DNA of 64,000 bases from Ruminococcus_C callidus (GCF_049562855.1 NZ_CP186925.1:2108001-2172000); one strand, 5' to 3'; shown: positions 36,013 through 45,766, counted from the first letter of the stretch. Numbers and translations: made by a program. The notes: generated from the letters alone by a model not told the origin.

Positions 36013-36480
36013 TTATGAAGTTGACTTCTTCCGGGAAAGCAGTCCGGCAATTCCGAAAAACAGCAGAATGACCACAAGGGCACTGCCGGCATTCAGCAGC
36101 GATTCCGAAAGGTCGAAGTGCCGTCCGGCAATCGGGATTTTTTGCAGTTCGTCCAAAAACGCAATTGTCGTGCTGCAAGCTGCCGCCCCCAGAATACGCC
36201 ACCCGATTCGATGCAGTTCCAGAAGCAGCTGCCAGAGCAGAGCCATCATGCCGCCCAGTATCGCATACAGGAAAACATGTGCCAGTTTTCGCAGCAGCAG
36301 GTTCAGATGGTTCAGCTGCTGTACAGTAGGAGATTCATAGATCCAGCTGCCGATTTTTCGGGCAAAACGCATACTGTCCTGCAGCGTTTCCGTTCCGTCT
36401 GCGGTGGACAGCCGCCACATCAATCCCAGCCACACTGCCATAACGACAAGCAATCCCACGATTTTTTTCCAGTTCCGCAT
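36013..36480 (-). CDS. VanZ-family membrane protein
   Basis: 155 aa with about four membrane helices. VanZ signature: RKLAHVFLYAILGGM, then FLDELQKIPIAGRHFDLSES. Family members are linked to teicoplanin resistance and other envelope traits, but most are of unknown function. A solo family A end (36505-36521) lies between this gene and hslO, so the two may not share a transcript. Confidence 0.85.
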   Translation of the reverse strand: MRNWKKIVGLLVVMAVWLGLMWRLSTADGTETLQDSMRFARKIGSWIYESPTVQQLNHLNLLLRKLAHVFLYAILGGMMALLWQLLLELHRIGWRILGAAACSTTIAFLDELQKIPIAGRHFDLSESLLNAGSALVVILLFFGIAGLLSRKKSTS

Positions 36481-36504
36481 GCTCTTATCCTTTCCCAGAC
36501 ACGT

Positions 36505-36521
36505 CTTTGTGCGGTATTGCC
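36505..36521 (+). repeat. Solo family A end
   Basis: CTTTGTGCGGTATTGCC with no partner nearby: a single element end left between vanZ and hslO. Confidence 0.6.
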
Positions 36522-36532
36522 TTAGAGAAACG

Positions 36533-37417
36533 TTATTCTTCCGGCTCCTCGTCCCGCAGCTGCTGCAATTCTTCTGGTGTGAACGTATACTTCTTGCCGC
36601 AGAAATGGCAGTTAACCTCTACCGGTTCCCCTTCTGCGATCAGCTGTGTCAGTTCCTGATCGCCCAGTGCTTTCAGGACACGCTCGGTTCGTTCCCGATT
36701 GCAGTCGCACTGGTAGTGCACTTCGCCCTCGTCCAGCAGGTTCGGTTCCAGTCCGTCCAGCAGCCGCAAAGCGATCTGATCCGTTGTCATGCCCTGTGTC
36801 ATCATAGTGGTTACCGGCGGCAGTGTTTTCAGATTTTTCTCAATGGTATCAATGCAGGCATCGCTGGCAAAAGGCAGCACTTCGATCAGGAAGCCGCCGG
36901 CAACATTGACTGTCAGATCCGGATTCACCAACACGCCCAGTCCGCAAACCGTAGGTGTCTGTTCACTAGTGGCAAAATACTGTGCCACGTCCTCGGCGAT
37001 CTCACCGGACACCAGCGGCACAATGCCCACATAAGGCTCTTTCAGCCCCAAATCTTTTACCACAGACAGCGTACCGTCTGTACCTACGGCACCGCCAACG
37101 TCCAGTTTTCCCTTGGCATTCAGCGGCAGTTCCACCACCGGCTGATCTACGTCTGCCTTGACATTTCCCCGACTGTCTGCCACAGCTACCAGCATGCCTG
37201 CCGGACCGCCGCCCTTGACACGCAGGGTGACAGTATCGTTCTCGTTCTTCAGGTCATAGCCCATCATACTTGCCGCAATGGACAGCCGCCCCAGTGCCGC
37301 CGTAACTACCGCAGATGTCTGATGAATCTTTTCGATCTCTGCGACAATATCCGTGGCATCTACCGCAGTTGCCACGACTGATGCATCTTTTGCAATTGCA
37401 CGTTTCAGAATTCCCAT
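36533..37417 (-). CDS. hslO: Hsp33 redox-regulated chaperone
   Basis: 294 aa. Holdase chaperone activated by oxidation, which frees zinc from four Cys: CDCNRERTERVL (CxC) and CHFCGKKYTF (CxxC) near residues 235-270. The N-terminal core (GRLSIAASMMGYDLKNE, GGPAGMLVAVADSRG, GYFL-like repeats) matches the family. It starts 3 bp after the methyltransferase stop, so both form one leftward operon. Cytosolic. Confidence 0.95.
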   Translation of the reverse strand: MGILKRAIAKDASVVATAVDATDIVAEIEKIHQTSAVVTAALGRLSIAASMMGYDLKNENDTVTLRVKGGGPAGMLVAVADSRGNVKADVDQPVVELPLNAKGKLDVGGAVGTDGTLSVVKDLGLKEPYVGIVPLVSGEIAEDVAQYFATSEQTPTVCGLGVLVNPDLTVNVAGGFLIEVLPFASDACIDTIEKNLKTLPPVTTMMTQGMTTDQIALRLLDGLEPNLLDEGEVHYQCDCNRERTERVLKALGDQELTQLIAEGEPVEVNCHFCGKKYTFTPEELQQLRDEEPEE

Positions 37418-37420
37418 TGT

Positions 37421-38179
37421 TTATGCTTCCTTTCTCGCCACAACCACCATGCGTTCGCTGTCCGAATGCAGTGGTTCTTCTGTATCTGCATGATAAATGC
37501 CCAGCACGTGAAATCCAATGACTTCCAGTGCCGCCTGCACCTGTTCCGGTGCATAAGCACGCTCGGTGATCTGCTCCTCTGTCCGCCGATAGCGACCGTC
37601 TGCACAAAGCTGAAACAGATCCAGTGTGATCTCCACGGTGCAGTTGTCCTCGCACAACGCGTTTTCCCAGACGCAGTAAACCGCATCTGTTTCGTAGACA
37701 TAGACCTGATTTCCCAGCAGTTCCCGATGCTTATAGAGCGTGTTCATATCGAACACAAACACACCGCCGGTTTCCGTGGATTCCCACACACGCTGAAACA
37801 CCGTTGTGACATCTTCAAACGACGGCAGGTGGTTCAGACTGTCCAGCGTACAGATCACGGCATCAACGGTGCCATAGAGTTCCAGTTCCCGCATGTCCTG
37901 ACAAACATACTGGATCGGCAGCTGCTTTTCGATTTTCTTTTCCATTGCCTGCCCCAGCATGCCCTCGGAATAGTCCACGCCGATCATGTCATAGCCACGT
38001 TCTGCCATTTCTTCTGTCATGGTGCCGGTGCCGCATGCCAGATCCAGCATGACTTTGCCGGCAGACTGTTTGTACTTCTGCACCAGTCCGTCCAGATACG
38101 CCGCCCGTGCCGGATAGTTGACATTTTCCGTCAGGGCATCATAGTAAAACGAAAATGTTTCATAGCCCGTTTCCTGCAT
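37421..38179 (-). CDS. Class I SAM-dependent methyltransferase
   Basis: 252 aa. Rossmann-type motif I MLDLACGTGTMTEEMA (about residue 45), acidic residue in MIGVDYSEGML, motif near DAVICTLDSLNHL. The substrate cannot be read. The start at 38179 follows GGAGGTGG directly, rather than the upstream frame start. Operon with hslO downstream. Confidence 0.85.
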   Translation of the reverse strand: MQETGYETFSFYYDALTENVNYPARAAYLDGLVQKYKQSAGKVMLDLACGTGTMTEEMAERGYDMIGVDYSEGMLGQAMEKKIEKQLPIQYVCQDMRELELYGTVDAVICTLDSLNHLPSFEDVTTVFQRVWESTETGGVFVFDMNTLYKHRELLGNQVYVYETDAVYCVWENALCEDNCTVEITLDLFQLCADGRYRRTEEQITERAYAPEQVQAALEVIGFHVLGIYHADTEEPLHSDSERMVVVARKEA

Positions 38180-38300
38180 GAATCCACCTCCACACAAAAC
38201 AAGGGCACACAGCGAATGCCATGTCCCCCTGTTTTCGTTTGCTTATTTGGTAGGGCAGCACACTTTCACCAGATTGTGTGCCGCATTTCCCGAAATATTC

Positions 38301-40982
38301 TTACTTCTTCTTTGCACTGCGACGCTGACCGCCGAAGCTGCCGTCGCCTGCTCCTGCATTGGGAGCGTCCGGCTTGGAAACCTGTTCTCTCTCCGGAGCC
38401 TGATTCTTCTGAAGGCGAACTGTCAGCAGCATGCGGACAGTGTCCTCGCGGATAGAATCTACCATTGCATCGAACATTTCGAAGCCCTCGTAACGATATT
38501 CGACAACCGGATTCTGCTGACCGTATGCCCGCAGACCGATACCCTTTTTCAGTTCGTCCATATCGTCGATGTGTGCCATCCACTTGGTATCGACAACCTT
38601 CAGCAGTACAACGCGTTCCAGTTCCCGCATTACTTCAGAGCCGAATTCTTCTTCCTTTGTAGCATACAAAGACTTTGCCTTTTCAGTCAGAGCCTCGGTA
38701 ATGTCCGCAGTGGTCAGACCTGCCAGATCGGTTTCATCATATTCCAGATCGCCTTCTTCTGTGATCCAGCCCAGGAAGTGATCCCGCAGACCAACCAGAT
38801 TCCACTGGTTGTGATCGGTTTCTTCTTCGTTGATGTACTGCTTTACAGTTCCGGCAATCAGTTCCTCGAACATCTTGAGGATGCTGTCGTGAATGTCTTC
38901 GCCGTCCAGTACCTGTGCACGCTGCTTATAAATGATCTCACGCTGGGTGTTCATAACGTCGTCGTAGTTCAGGACGTTCTTACGGATATTGAAGTTCCGT
39001 CCCTCTACCTTTCTCTGGGAGGACTCGATGATCTTGGTCAGAGCCTTGCTCTCGATCGGGGTATCCTCGTCCACGTTCAATGTACGCATCATGTTTTCCA
39101 GACGATCGCCGGCAAAAATACGCATCAGGTCATCTTCTACCGACAGGAAGAAACGGCTTTCACCCTCGTCACCCTGACGGCCGGAACGACCACGCAGCTG
39201 GTTATCGATACGGCGGGATTCGTGACGTTCTGTACCCAGAATATACAGACCGCCAGCCTCCTTGACTGCCTGTGCCTTTTCCTTGACTTCTTCGCCGAAC
39301 TGTTTGTACAGTTCCTGATATACGGCTCTTGCGTCCAGCACTTCCTGATTGTCTGTATCTGCATAGCCGATTGCTTCTGTAATGATTTCTTCCGGATATT
39401 CCCGCTTCCGCATTTCTGCCTTGGCGAGGAATTCGGCATTACCGCCCAGCATAATATCCGTACCACGACCAGCCATATTGGTGGCAATGGTAACTGCACC
39501 CAGCTTACCAGCCTGTGCAACGATCTCTGCTTCCTTTGCGTGATACTTTGCGTTCAGGACTTCGTGCTTGATGCCCTTTCGTTTCAGCATGCTGGAGAGC
39601 AGTTCAGATTTTTCAATGGAAATGGTACCTACCAGAACCGGCTGTCCCTTTTCATGACACTCAGCGATCTGCTCAATGATTGCCTTATACTTGCCCTTTT
39701 CAGTGCGGTAGATCAGGTCGGTGTGGTCGATACGCTGTACCGGACGGTTGGTCGGGATCGCGATAACGTCCAGCTTGTAGATCTCACGGAATTCGTCTTC
39801 CTCTGTCATTGCAGTACCGGTCATACCGGACAGCTTGGTGTACAGGCGGAAGTAGTTCTGGAATGTGATGGTTGCCAGCGTCTTGGATTCCTGTGCGACC
39901 TCTACACCTTCCTTGGCTTCGATTGCCTGATGCAGACCGTCATTGAAACGACGGCCCAGCATCTTACGACCGGTGAATTCGTCGATGATGACAACTTCGC
40001 CGTCCTCTACGATATAGTCAATGTCTTTCCGCATGACACCGTTTGCCTTCAGTGCCTGATTGACATGGTGCAACAAGGTCATGTTTTCCGGATCCATCAG
40101 GTTTTCGACTGCAAAATATTCCTCTGCCTTCTTGACACCGCGGCGGGTAATGGTTGCAGTCTTTGACTTTTCGTCTACAATGTAGTCGGCGTTTTCGTTG
40201 ACTTCTTCCTGATCCTGCTTGTCGTCCATTTCTACGACAGTTGCAGCGGTCAGAGTCTTGGCGAACTTGTCCACCACGCCGTACAGAGCAGTAGACTTGT
40301 CGCCCTTACCGGAAATAATCAGCGGGGTTCTGGCTTCATCAATGAGAATGGAGTCCACTTCGTCCACAATCGCGAAGTTGTGTTCCCGCTGTACCTTATC
40401 CTTTTTATAGATGACCATGTTGTCACGCAGGTAGTCAAATCCCAATTCGTTGTTGGTACCGTACGTAACATCACAGTTATATGCCGCACGACGCTGGTCG
40501 TTGGTCAGACCGTGGAGAATACAGCCGACAGTCAAGCCCAGATACCGCAGTACCTTGCCCATTTCGTCCGACTGTGTCTTTGCCAGATAGTCGTTGACTG
40601 TAACAACGTGTACGCCCTTGCCTGTCAGTGCGTTCAGATATGCAGCCACACAGGCTACCAGTGTTTTACCTTCACCGGTTTTCATCTCGGCGATACGTCC
40701 CTGATGCAGGACAATGGCACCGATGATCTGTACCGGAAACGGTTTTTTGCCCAGAACACGGTATGCAGCTTCCCGCACGGTTGCCAGTGCTTCTGCCTCC
40801 ATGCTTTCCAGCGATTCGCCGTCCTCCAGACGTTCCCGAAATTCATTGGTCTTTTCTTTCAGATCTGCATCAGAAAGTGCCTGATACTCCTCGTCCAACT
40901 CCAGAACCTTTTTTTTCAGCGGTTCAATACGTGCCAGTTCACGGGTACTGTACGAACCGAATACTTTACTAAAAATGCCCAT
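38301..40982 (-). CDS. secA: Preprotein translocase ATPase SecA
   Basis: 893 aa. Motor of Sec export at the membrane. Walker A MKTGEGKT (about 102), DEVDSILIDEART, the preprotein cross-linking region, helicase motif GTDIMLGGN and QLRGRSGRQGD, HSD and HWD near the C-terminus. The tail is basic (GGQRRSAKKK) and lacks the CxC...CH zinc site found in some SecA. It follows a consensus promoter (41019-41047). It should also carry the dockerin enzymes out of the cell. Confidence 0.97.
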   Translation of the reverse strand: MGIFSKVFGSYSTRELARIEPLKKKVLELDEEYQALSDADLKEKTNEFRERLEDGESLESMEAEALATVREAAYRVLGKKPFPVQIIGAIVLHQGRIAEMKTGEGKTLVACVAAYLNALTGKGVHVVTVNDYLAKTQSDEMGKVLRYLGLTVGCILHGLTNDQRRAAYNCDVTYGTNNELGFDYLRDNMVIYKKDKVQREHNFAIVDEVDSILIDEARTPLIISGKGDKSTALYGVVDKFAKTLTAATVVEMDDKQDQEEVNENADYIVDEKSKTATITRRGVKKAEEYFAVENLMDPENMTLLHHVNQALKANGVMRKDIDYIVEDGEVVIIDEFTGRKMLGRRFNDGLHQAIEAKEGVEVAQESKTLATITFQNYFRLYTKLSGMTGTAMTEEDEFREIYKLDVIAIPTNRPVQRIDHTDLIYRTEKGKYKAIIEQIAECHEKGQPVLVGTISIEKSELLSSMLKRKGIKHEVLNAKYHAKEAEIVAQAGKLGAVTIATNMAGRGTDIMLGGNAEFLAKAEMRKREYPEEIITEAIGYADTDNQEVLDARAVYQELYKQFGEEVKEKAQAVKEAGGLYILGTERHESRRIDNQLRGRSGRQGDEGESRFFLSVEDDLMRIFAGDRLENMMRTLNVDEDTPIESKALTKIIESSQRKVEGRNFNIRKNVLNYDDVMNTQREIIYKQRAQVLDGEDIHDSILKMFEELIAGTVKQYINEEETDHNQWNLVGLRDHFLGWITEEGDLEYDETDLAGLTTADITEALTEKAKSLYATKEEEFGSEVMRELERVVLLKVVDTKWMAHIDDMDELKKGIGLRAYGQQNPVVEYRYEGFEMFDAMVDSIREDTVRMLLTVRLQKNQAPEREQVSKPDAPNAGAGDGSFGGQRRSAKKK

Positions 40983-41018
40983 TGACTTACCGCCTTTTCA
41001 TCGAAATATACAATAACT

Positions 41019-41047
41019 AGTATAGCACGAACCACTCTGCTTGTCAA
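41019..41047 (-). promoter_or_regulatory. Promoter of secA
   Basis: Minus strand: TTGACA, 17 bases, TATACT, 37 bp before the start codon. Confidence 0.8.
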
Positions 41048-41145
41048 TAGATTTTGAAATATTTTCACAAAGTGCAATTCATTTTCAAGCAGATTCTCTG
41101 TGCATTCCGCAACATTTCCCCTGCCGACTGTCGCGGAACTCGCCC

Positions 41146-41775
41146 TTACTCGCTTCGGGAGGGACAGAATGCCGCCATGGGACAGCTCTTGCACCGGGGC
41201 TTTCGTGCACGGCAGGTATCTCTGCCGAACCACACCACCCGATGACAAAAGTCCGAGGAACGCTCCGGCGGGATCAGCGGGCGGAGATCTTTTTCCACCT
41301 GTACAGGGTCTTTGGATTTGGTCAGTCCCAGCCGTCCGGTGATCCGGATAAAGTGGGTATCCGCCACGATTGCTGGCTTGCCGTAGACATCGCCGAGAAT
41401 CAGGTTTGCAGTTTTGCGTCCCACGCCGGACAGGGAAAGCAGATCTTTCATATTGTCCGGCACCACGCCGCCGAAGTGCAGCAGCAGCTGGGCAGACATT
41501 TCCTTGATGCTCCTGGCTTTCATGTGATAGAAGCCGCAGGGACGGACGATCTCTTCCAAATCGCCGATGTCTGCCGCCGCCAGTGATTCCAGTGTGGGAT
41601 AAGCTGCGAACAGTTTTGGTGTGATCTGGTTTACCCTTGCATCGGTACACTGTGCCGACAGCCGCACCGCGATCAGCAGTTCATAGGGCTTTTCATATTG
41701 CAGTGCACAGGTTGCCTGCGGATAAACTTCTTCCAGCGTCTGCACCGCCAGCAGGGCACGTTCTTTTTTGGTCAT
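41146..41775 (-). CDS. nth: Endonuclease III
   Basis: 209 aa. DNA glycosylase/AP lyase for oxidised pyrimidines. Helix-hairpin-helix LLSLSGVGRKTANLIL with the catalytic Lys, catalytic Asp in VADTHFIRI, and the 4Fe-4S cluster C-x6-C-x2-C-x5-C (CRARKPRCKSCPMAAFC). The AAAGGAGAAA site precedes the ATG. Upstream lies a GNAT remnant, downstream secA with its own promoter. Confidence 0.95.
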   Translation of the reverse strand: MTKKERALLAVQTLEEVYPQATCALQYEKPYELLIAVRLSAQCTDARVNQITPKLFAAYPTLESLAAADIGDLEEIVRPCGFYHMKARSIKEMSAQLLLHFGGVVPDNMKDLLSLSGVGRKTANLILGDVYGKPAIVADTHFIRITGRLGLTKSKDPVQVEKDLRPLIPPERSSDFCHRVVWFGRDTCRARKPRCKSCPMAAFCPSRSE

Positions 41776-41790
41776 ATGTGTTTCTCCTTT

Positions 41791-41946
41791 TTATTCTGTG
41801 ACACGCTCCATTTTCAGCAGCGAAATAACTTCATCTTCGATTCTTTTTTCTCCAGTCAGACGGAACCCGTTTCTCTCATAAAATGCAATGCCGCGGGGCG
41901 AATCCGCTGAATCGGAATCCTGCAATGTTTCATACTGTTCCTCCAT
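41791..41946 (-). pseudogene. GNAT acetyltransferase, C-terminal remnant
   Basis: 51 codons contain GIAFYERNGFRLTGEKR, the last strand-helix of GNAT acetyltransferases; the acetyl-CoA-binding part is missing. A stop lies just before the ATG. An element-like sequence (41964-42026) begins 17 bp upstream, so insertion or deletion there probably removed the rest. Confidence 0.65.
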
Positions 41947-41963
41947 TCACAAAACGTGTTTCA

Positions 41964-42026
41964 GGCAACAGGCTTTGCACGCAATCTGACAACGTATCTT
42001 GCTCACAAGCGTTATGCAGTGTTGCC
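41964..42026. repeat. Small element of the A/B repeat family (63 bp)
   Basis: Ends GGCAAC...GTTGCC, inner parts GGCTTTGCACGCAATCTGA and CACAAGCGTTATGCAGTG like family B. Flanks TTCA and TGAA are inverted, not direct. It supplies the stop codon of the gene at 42012. Confidence 0.6.
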
Positions 42027-42827
42027 TGAATCATAAAATGCAAACGCCTGCTGTAGCAATTTCCAAGCTTGTGTATCGTTGCGGTCCCAGTACGTTTTCA
42101 CGCGGCACAGCGTAGAAAACGGTTCTTTTGCCTTGACCGCTTCCGGCAGGTAATGCCATAGGCAAAAGCAGCCGATGCTGTATGTTTCAGGGTTAAATTG
42201 GCTTCCCTCATATTGCTTTTGCAATGCGGAAAACAGATATTTCCCAAAAGCAGCATAACTGGAAGAATCCGCACGTCCGGCAGACACGCTCTCATAGTTC
42301 CAGTGGTGCAGAAACAAACGACAAGTGACTTTGCGGCTTTCAGAAAATTTTTTCAGCTTCAGCAGTAAGGCGTTTTCGGGGTACTCCAAAAGAAGCGTAT
42401 CCAGCATGGACAAATAAGTTTCACTGGAATGAAACCCGCAGTTCCACAGCAAAAATTCCCCGTACAGTTCTTCGATTCGCGATTCCCGTTCCACTTTCGG
42501 CAAATCTTCTTCATACAGTTCCAGCCATGTTTCCACGGGAATCCCGCCGATCTGAAAAAATCTCACATTTTCCCAACGTTCTTTGACAGATCGCCCATGA
42601 AAAATTTTTGCATTCAACAGTGCCGAAGCTGTACGAAAACAGCCGTCCTCCGAAATATCGCAGTACCCTGCCCAATACGGTTCCTCGTATTCCCGAAGGC
42701 AACCCAAATAATATTCTTCGTCCGGAGCATAGTCCAGATAAAACACCGTTTCATCAATCAAAAACCAGTCGTCATGTTCAAAGATCCGCAGGAATTCCGC
42801 ATAGGAAAAAGGATTCTGATGTTCCAC
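42012..42827 (-). CDS. Hypothetical protein ending in a repeat element
   Basis: 271 aa, not recognised. GTG start after GGAGG. Rich in Tyr, Trp and Glu, mostly helical (LEYPENALLLKLKKFSE). No signal peptide. The last residues (DSGNTA) and the stop come from the element at 41964-42026, so the natural end may have been changed. Its neighbourhood is repeat-rich. Confidence 0.6.
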   Translation of the reverse strand: MEHQNPFSYAEFLRIFEHDDWFLIDETVFYLDYAPDEEYYLGCLREYEEPYWAGYCDISEDGCFRTASALLNAKIFHGRSVKERWENVRFFQIGGIPVETWLELYEEDLPKVERESRIEELYGEFLLWNCGFHSSETYLSMLDTLLLEYPENALLLKLKKFSESRKVTCRLFLHHWNYESVSAGRADSSSYAAFGKYLFSALQKQYEGSQFNPETYSIGCFCLWHYLPEAVKAKEPFSTLCRVKTYWDRNDTQAWKLLQQAFAFYDSGNTA

Positions 42828-42893
42828 GTTCTATGCCTCCATTATTTTCGCCGCATAAACTTTCCCCACTGCCGGTGCAGGAATTGTTCCTTG

Positions 42894-43065
42894 GGCAACA
42901 CCGCACAAAGCTTGTGCGTAAGGTGCGTTGTCAGATTTTTCGGCAGATTGCCTAGAAATTCCGCAGGCATACTGCCGTATGGCAAGGGATTTCTGGGCAA
43001 TATGACGGAAAATCTGCACGCAGATTGCGTGCAAAGCCGTCAGGCGGGCTTTGTGCGGTATTGCC
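42894..43065 (+). mobile_element. Family B/A hybrid element, 172 bp
   Basis: Ends GGCAACACCGCACAAAGC and GCTTTGTGCGGTATTGCC with a CTTG duplication on both sides. Inside are short palindromes such as GAAATTCCGCAGGCATACTG and its mirror. Confidence 0.75.
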
Positions 43066-43381
43066 CTTGATCGCGTAACGCGAATGCCAGCTTTTCTTAT
43101 AAAGAAGTGCACCCGCTTGCAGCTGCTTTTCCTCCTGCTCCCAGTCTGCCGCAGCAGCTGCTCTGAGCCACTTATAAATATCATCGCAACTGTATGATTT
43201 CTGTCGTATTTATTCTACCATATTACTGGGATAAAATCAAGGGCAACACAGAAAGATTGCACACAAGTCTATCGGGCGATTCTGCGGTACAGACATTCCC
43301 AGCTGTATGTTTTGCATGTGCTCCTGTAAATTATCTTTGAACGGACACAGGTATGTCCGGTTCTCCGCGTATAATAAAAAA
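43066..43381. other. Gap with a possible gene fragment
   Basis: No complete gene. On the minus strand about 43070-43195 reads CDDIYKWLRAAAAADWEQEE and KQLQAGALLYKKSW without a start codon, and the frame runs into the element at 42894-43065. It may be a broken gene; otherwise I see nothing here. Confidence 0.3.
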
Positions 43382-43476
43382 GGAAACACTGCATAAAGCC
43401 CGCCGGACGGCTTTGCACGCAATCTGCCGAAAAATCTGACGACGCATCTTACGCACAAGCTTTATCCAATGTTTCC
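43382..43476 (+). mobile_element. Family B MITE-like element, 95 bp
   Basis: Ends GGAAACACTGCATAAAGCC and GCTTTATCCAATGTTTCC. Flanks AAAA and TAAA agree in 3 of 4. Confidence 0.7.
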
Positions 43477-43552
43477 TAAAAACAGCACCACAGAAAACGA
43501 TCGAAAAATTTCGAAAGCAAGTTCATTTGTTAATGGTAAGTTGAAAAATAAC

Positions 43553-43581
43553 TTGACAATAGAAATTATGTGGTTTATAAT
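43553..43581 (+). promoter_or_regulatory. Consensus promoter
   Basis: TTGACA, 17 bases, TATAAT, a perfect match about 140 bp before the gene at 43724. A family B end (43622-43660) lies between promoter and gene, so it is in the leader RNA. Confidence 0.8.
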
Positions 43582-43621
43582 AAAGATAATGCCACACAAA
43601 CTTAGAGAAATGTTGCATAAA

Positions 43622-43660
43622 GGAAACACTGCATAAAGCCTGCCTGACGGCTTTGCACGT
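43622..43660 (+). repeat. Solo family B end in a leader
   Basis: GGAAACACTGCATAAAGCC followed by the usual GACGGCTTTGCAC stretch, then the match stops. Confidence 0.6.
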
Positions 43661-43723
43661 AATCTGCTCGACGTACTTTCTCTGGAACGGCGTTGTCTTA
43701 GGATTTTTTCAAGGAGGATGCAT

Positions 43724-45733
43724 ATGGAAAATACATTTTGTATTTTGGGGAAAGAACTCACTTTTTCTGATGAAAAAGTGAATTATGTCAAACTCAAACG
43801 GGAATACGACCGGAAAATTTCAGGAGCCAGAGAGATGCTGCAGGAGAAGCTTCCGGAAGCCACAGAGGGCGATATAGGGGCACTGATCGGCAACGCGTTG
43901 ATAACCACCTACAAAAGCAACAAGGCTGATGGTACGCTGGGCAAGCTGAAAGAATACGGTGCTATTTTCAACGAAGTGAAAAATGAAATACTGGACTACG
44001 GCTTGTTCAAGCACTTCATCGACATCAGAAACAGCTACATTGCGGAATACATGCAGGTCATCACCAACGAAGGGGAAAACATTCTCCACGAGCTTCAGGA
44101 ACAGGGTGTAGATACGGAAAATTACAGCATCGAAGCAATGCTGAACAAGACTTTCGCCACCAGCAATGTGGCAAAATATCTGAATGGTGCCGCGAAGAAA
44201 ATTTCGGAATCGAAAGCCACTTTTTTCAGCGTGCACGATGCCGTTCTGCCATTCGTTCAGGGCATGGAACAATGTGCCATGCAGGAAGAACATGATCTGG
44301 TACACACCGAAGCAGACAAGGCTTTGTATGACAGTCTGATCAGACCGCTGAACAAGTGCTTCTTTACATACGCATACAGTACCATGTTCAGTTCTCTCAT
44401 CAAACTGGACGAGGACGGCAAGCCCAAGAGCATATCCGCTTTTTCTGATGCAGCAACAAAAATCTCCAACAGAGTCTTTTCCAATGCCAATGTACAGCGT
44501 GCTCTGAAAAAGGGTGTGGGAGAAGATGTATTCCATATGTTCTCTCAAAAAATGGAGCTGTTTCAGGAGGCTGGCCTGTGCACATATGAGCCGATTCCGG
44601 CAGAAGATACAAAAAAGGCAATGAAACTGTACACCGAAGCCAGTGCCGAGGACTGCGAACCGGATACGCGAATGGAAAACCTGACAGAAGCACTGGCTCT
44701 GGATCCCTATCCGAGCGACTTTTACACAGCGATTCTGGACTTTTTCAGCGATGAAAACGGCGAACTGCAAAAGCTTGCCAAAATCATGGATATTGATGTG
44801 ACATCTCATATTGAAAGTATCCTGATGAAAATTTACAAGGACGGCGATATCGGGACACTAGAATCCACACTGGAACTGAAAGAGCAGATTTTCGCAAAGG
44901 AAAAAAGCTTCCACTACAGCGATTCCAAAGCCGCCAAAAGCATTCTCTTTCGGCAGCATTTTCTCGAACTGGGGCGGATCGCCGACGAAATGTCCCTCGA
45001 GGAAATCACAGAAAACTGGAAGTCCATCCAAAACGGAAACAACACGTTTGCAACCGGAGAGCAAAGCGATGTTGACGATGAAAACTGCATCTTGATTTTG
45101 AGAAGAAGATTCCTCGGACTGCATGTGGCAGAATATCACGACGTTATCCGGAACCTGCACTTAAAGGACGATGCCACCGACGGTGACAAAAACTATGCTT
45201 TCTATGAAGAAGGCGAAGATTACATCGACTTTGAGGAAGAATGCAAAAAGATCAACGGCGGCAAGCTGGAACGGGATGCGGACTTCACCGTTCAGAACTA
45301 TGCAGAGGACAAGCTGGCATCCGGCGAAGTAATCCTCGGCTATTTCCATTACGCCAGAGTTTTGGACATCGTCGGCGACGGCAAAACGCTGTTCATCACC
45401 AACAAAAGAATCTACACCACAAAAGAAAAGTTCACCGAGTTCAACGCCATTTCCCAATGCGAGCCGGTGAAGAAACTGATGCTCACCTATATCGTCTTTC
45501 ACAAAACTGACGGCACAGTCATTCAGCTTCCGGTCAGCAAGGAATTGATGATTCCGGCAGCGGACATGATCAACCGCCTGATTGCTGCGTTAAAGGGCAC
45601 GGAATATGTTGCGGACTCAGTTACTGTAAGCAATTCCCAGAATATCGAAGCCGCAAAAACGATGATCTTCGACACTGCAAACTCTATGAAAAAGGGACTG
45701 GGAGCATTGTTCGGAAAGAAGCCTAAAAAGTAA
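43724..45733 (+). CDS. Hypothetical protein with C-terminal PH-like domain
   Basis: 669 aa. Mostly helical. Near residues 540-620 there is a PH/GRAM-like beta unit (EVILGYFHYARVLDIVGDG, LFITNKRIYTT, YIVFHKTDGTVIQLPV) typical of bacterial bPH domains. The tail MKKGLGALFGKKPKK is amphipathic and basic. No signal peptide or clear membrane span. I chose the ATG at 43724, 6 bases after AAGGAGG, because the ATG at 43718 overlaps that site. Strong promoter and strong terminator mark it as a single-gene unit. Function unknown; membrane or lipid contact is possible. Confidence 0.6.
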   Translation: MENTFCILGKELTFSDEKVNYVKLKREYDRKISGAREMLQEKLPEATEGDIGALIGNALITTYKSNKADGTLGKLKEYGAIFNEVKNEILDYGLFKHFIDIRNSYIAEYMQVITNEGENILHELQEQGVDTENYSIEAMLNKTFATSNVAKYLNGAAKKISESKATFFSVHDAVLPFVQGMEQCAMQEEHDLVHTEADKALYDSLIRPLNKCFFTYAYSTMFSSLIKLDEDGKPKSISAFSDAATKISNRVFSNANVQRALKKGVGEDVFHMFSQKMELFQEAGLCTYEPIPAEDTKKAMKLYTEASAEDCEPDTRMENLTEALALDPYPSDFYTAILDFFSDENGELQKLAKIMDIDVTSHIESILMKIYKDGDIGTLESTLELKEQIFAKEKSFHYSDSKAAKSILFRQHFLELGRIADEMSLEEITENWKSIQNGNNTFATGEQSDVDDENCILILRRRFLGLHVAEYHDVIRNLHLKDDATDGDKNYAFYEEGEDYIDFEEECKKINGGKLERDADFTVQNYAEDKLASGEVILGYFHYARVLDIVGDGKTLFITNKRIYTTKEKFTEFNAISQCEPVKKLMLTYIVFHKTDGTVIQLPVSKELMIPAADMINRLIAALKGTEYVADSVTVSNSQNIEAAKTMIFDTANSMKKGLGALFGKKPKK

Positions 45734-45766
45734 GATCACACTTGTCTGTACATGTACGACAATTAC

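Noticed and set aside
38178..40166. 662-codon plus-strand frame opposite secA
   Set aside because: Antisense shadow; secA has full family motifs and a promoter on the minus strand.
42831..43184. 117-codon frame near 43 kb on the minus strand
   Set aside because: It runs through a mobile repeat; a different frame looks more protein-like but lacks a start, so I list only a possible fragment.
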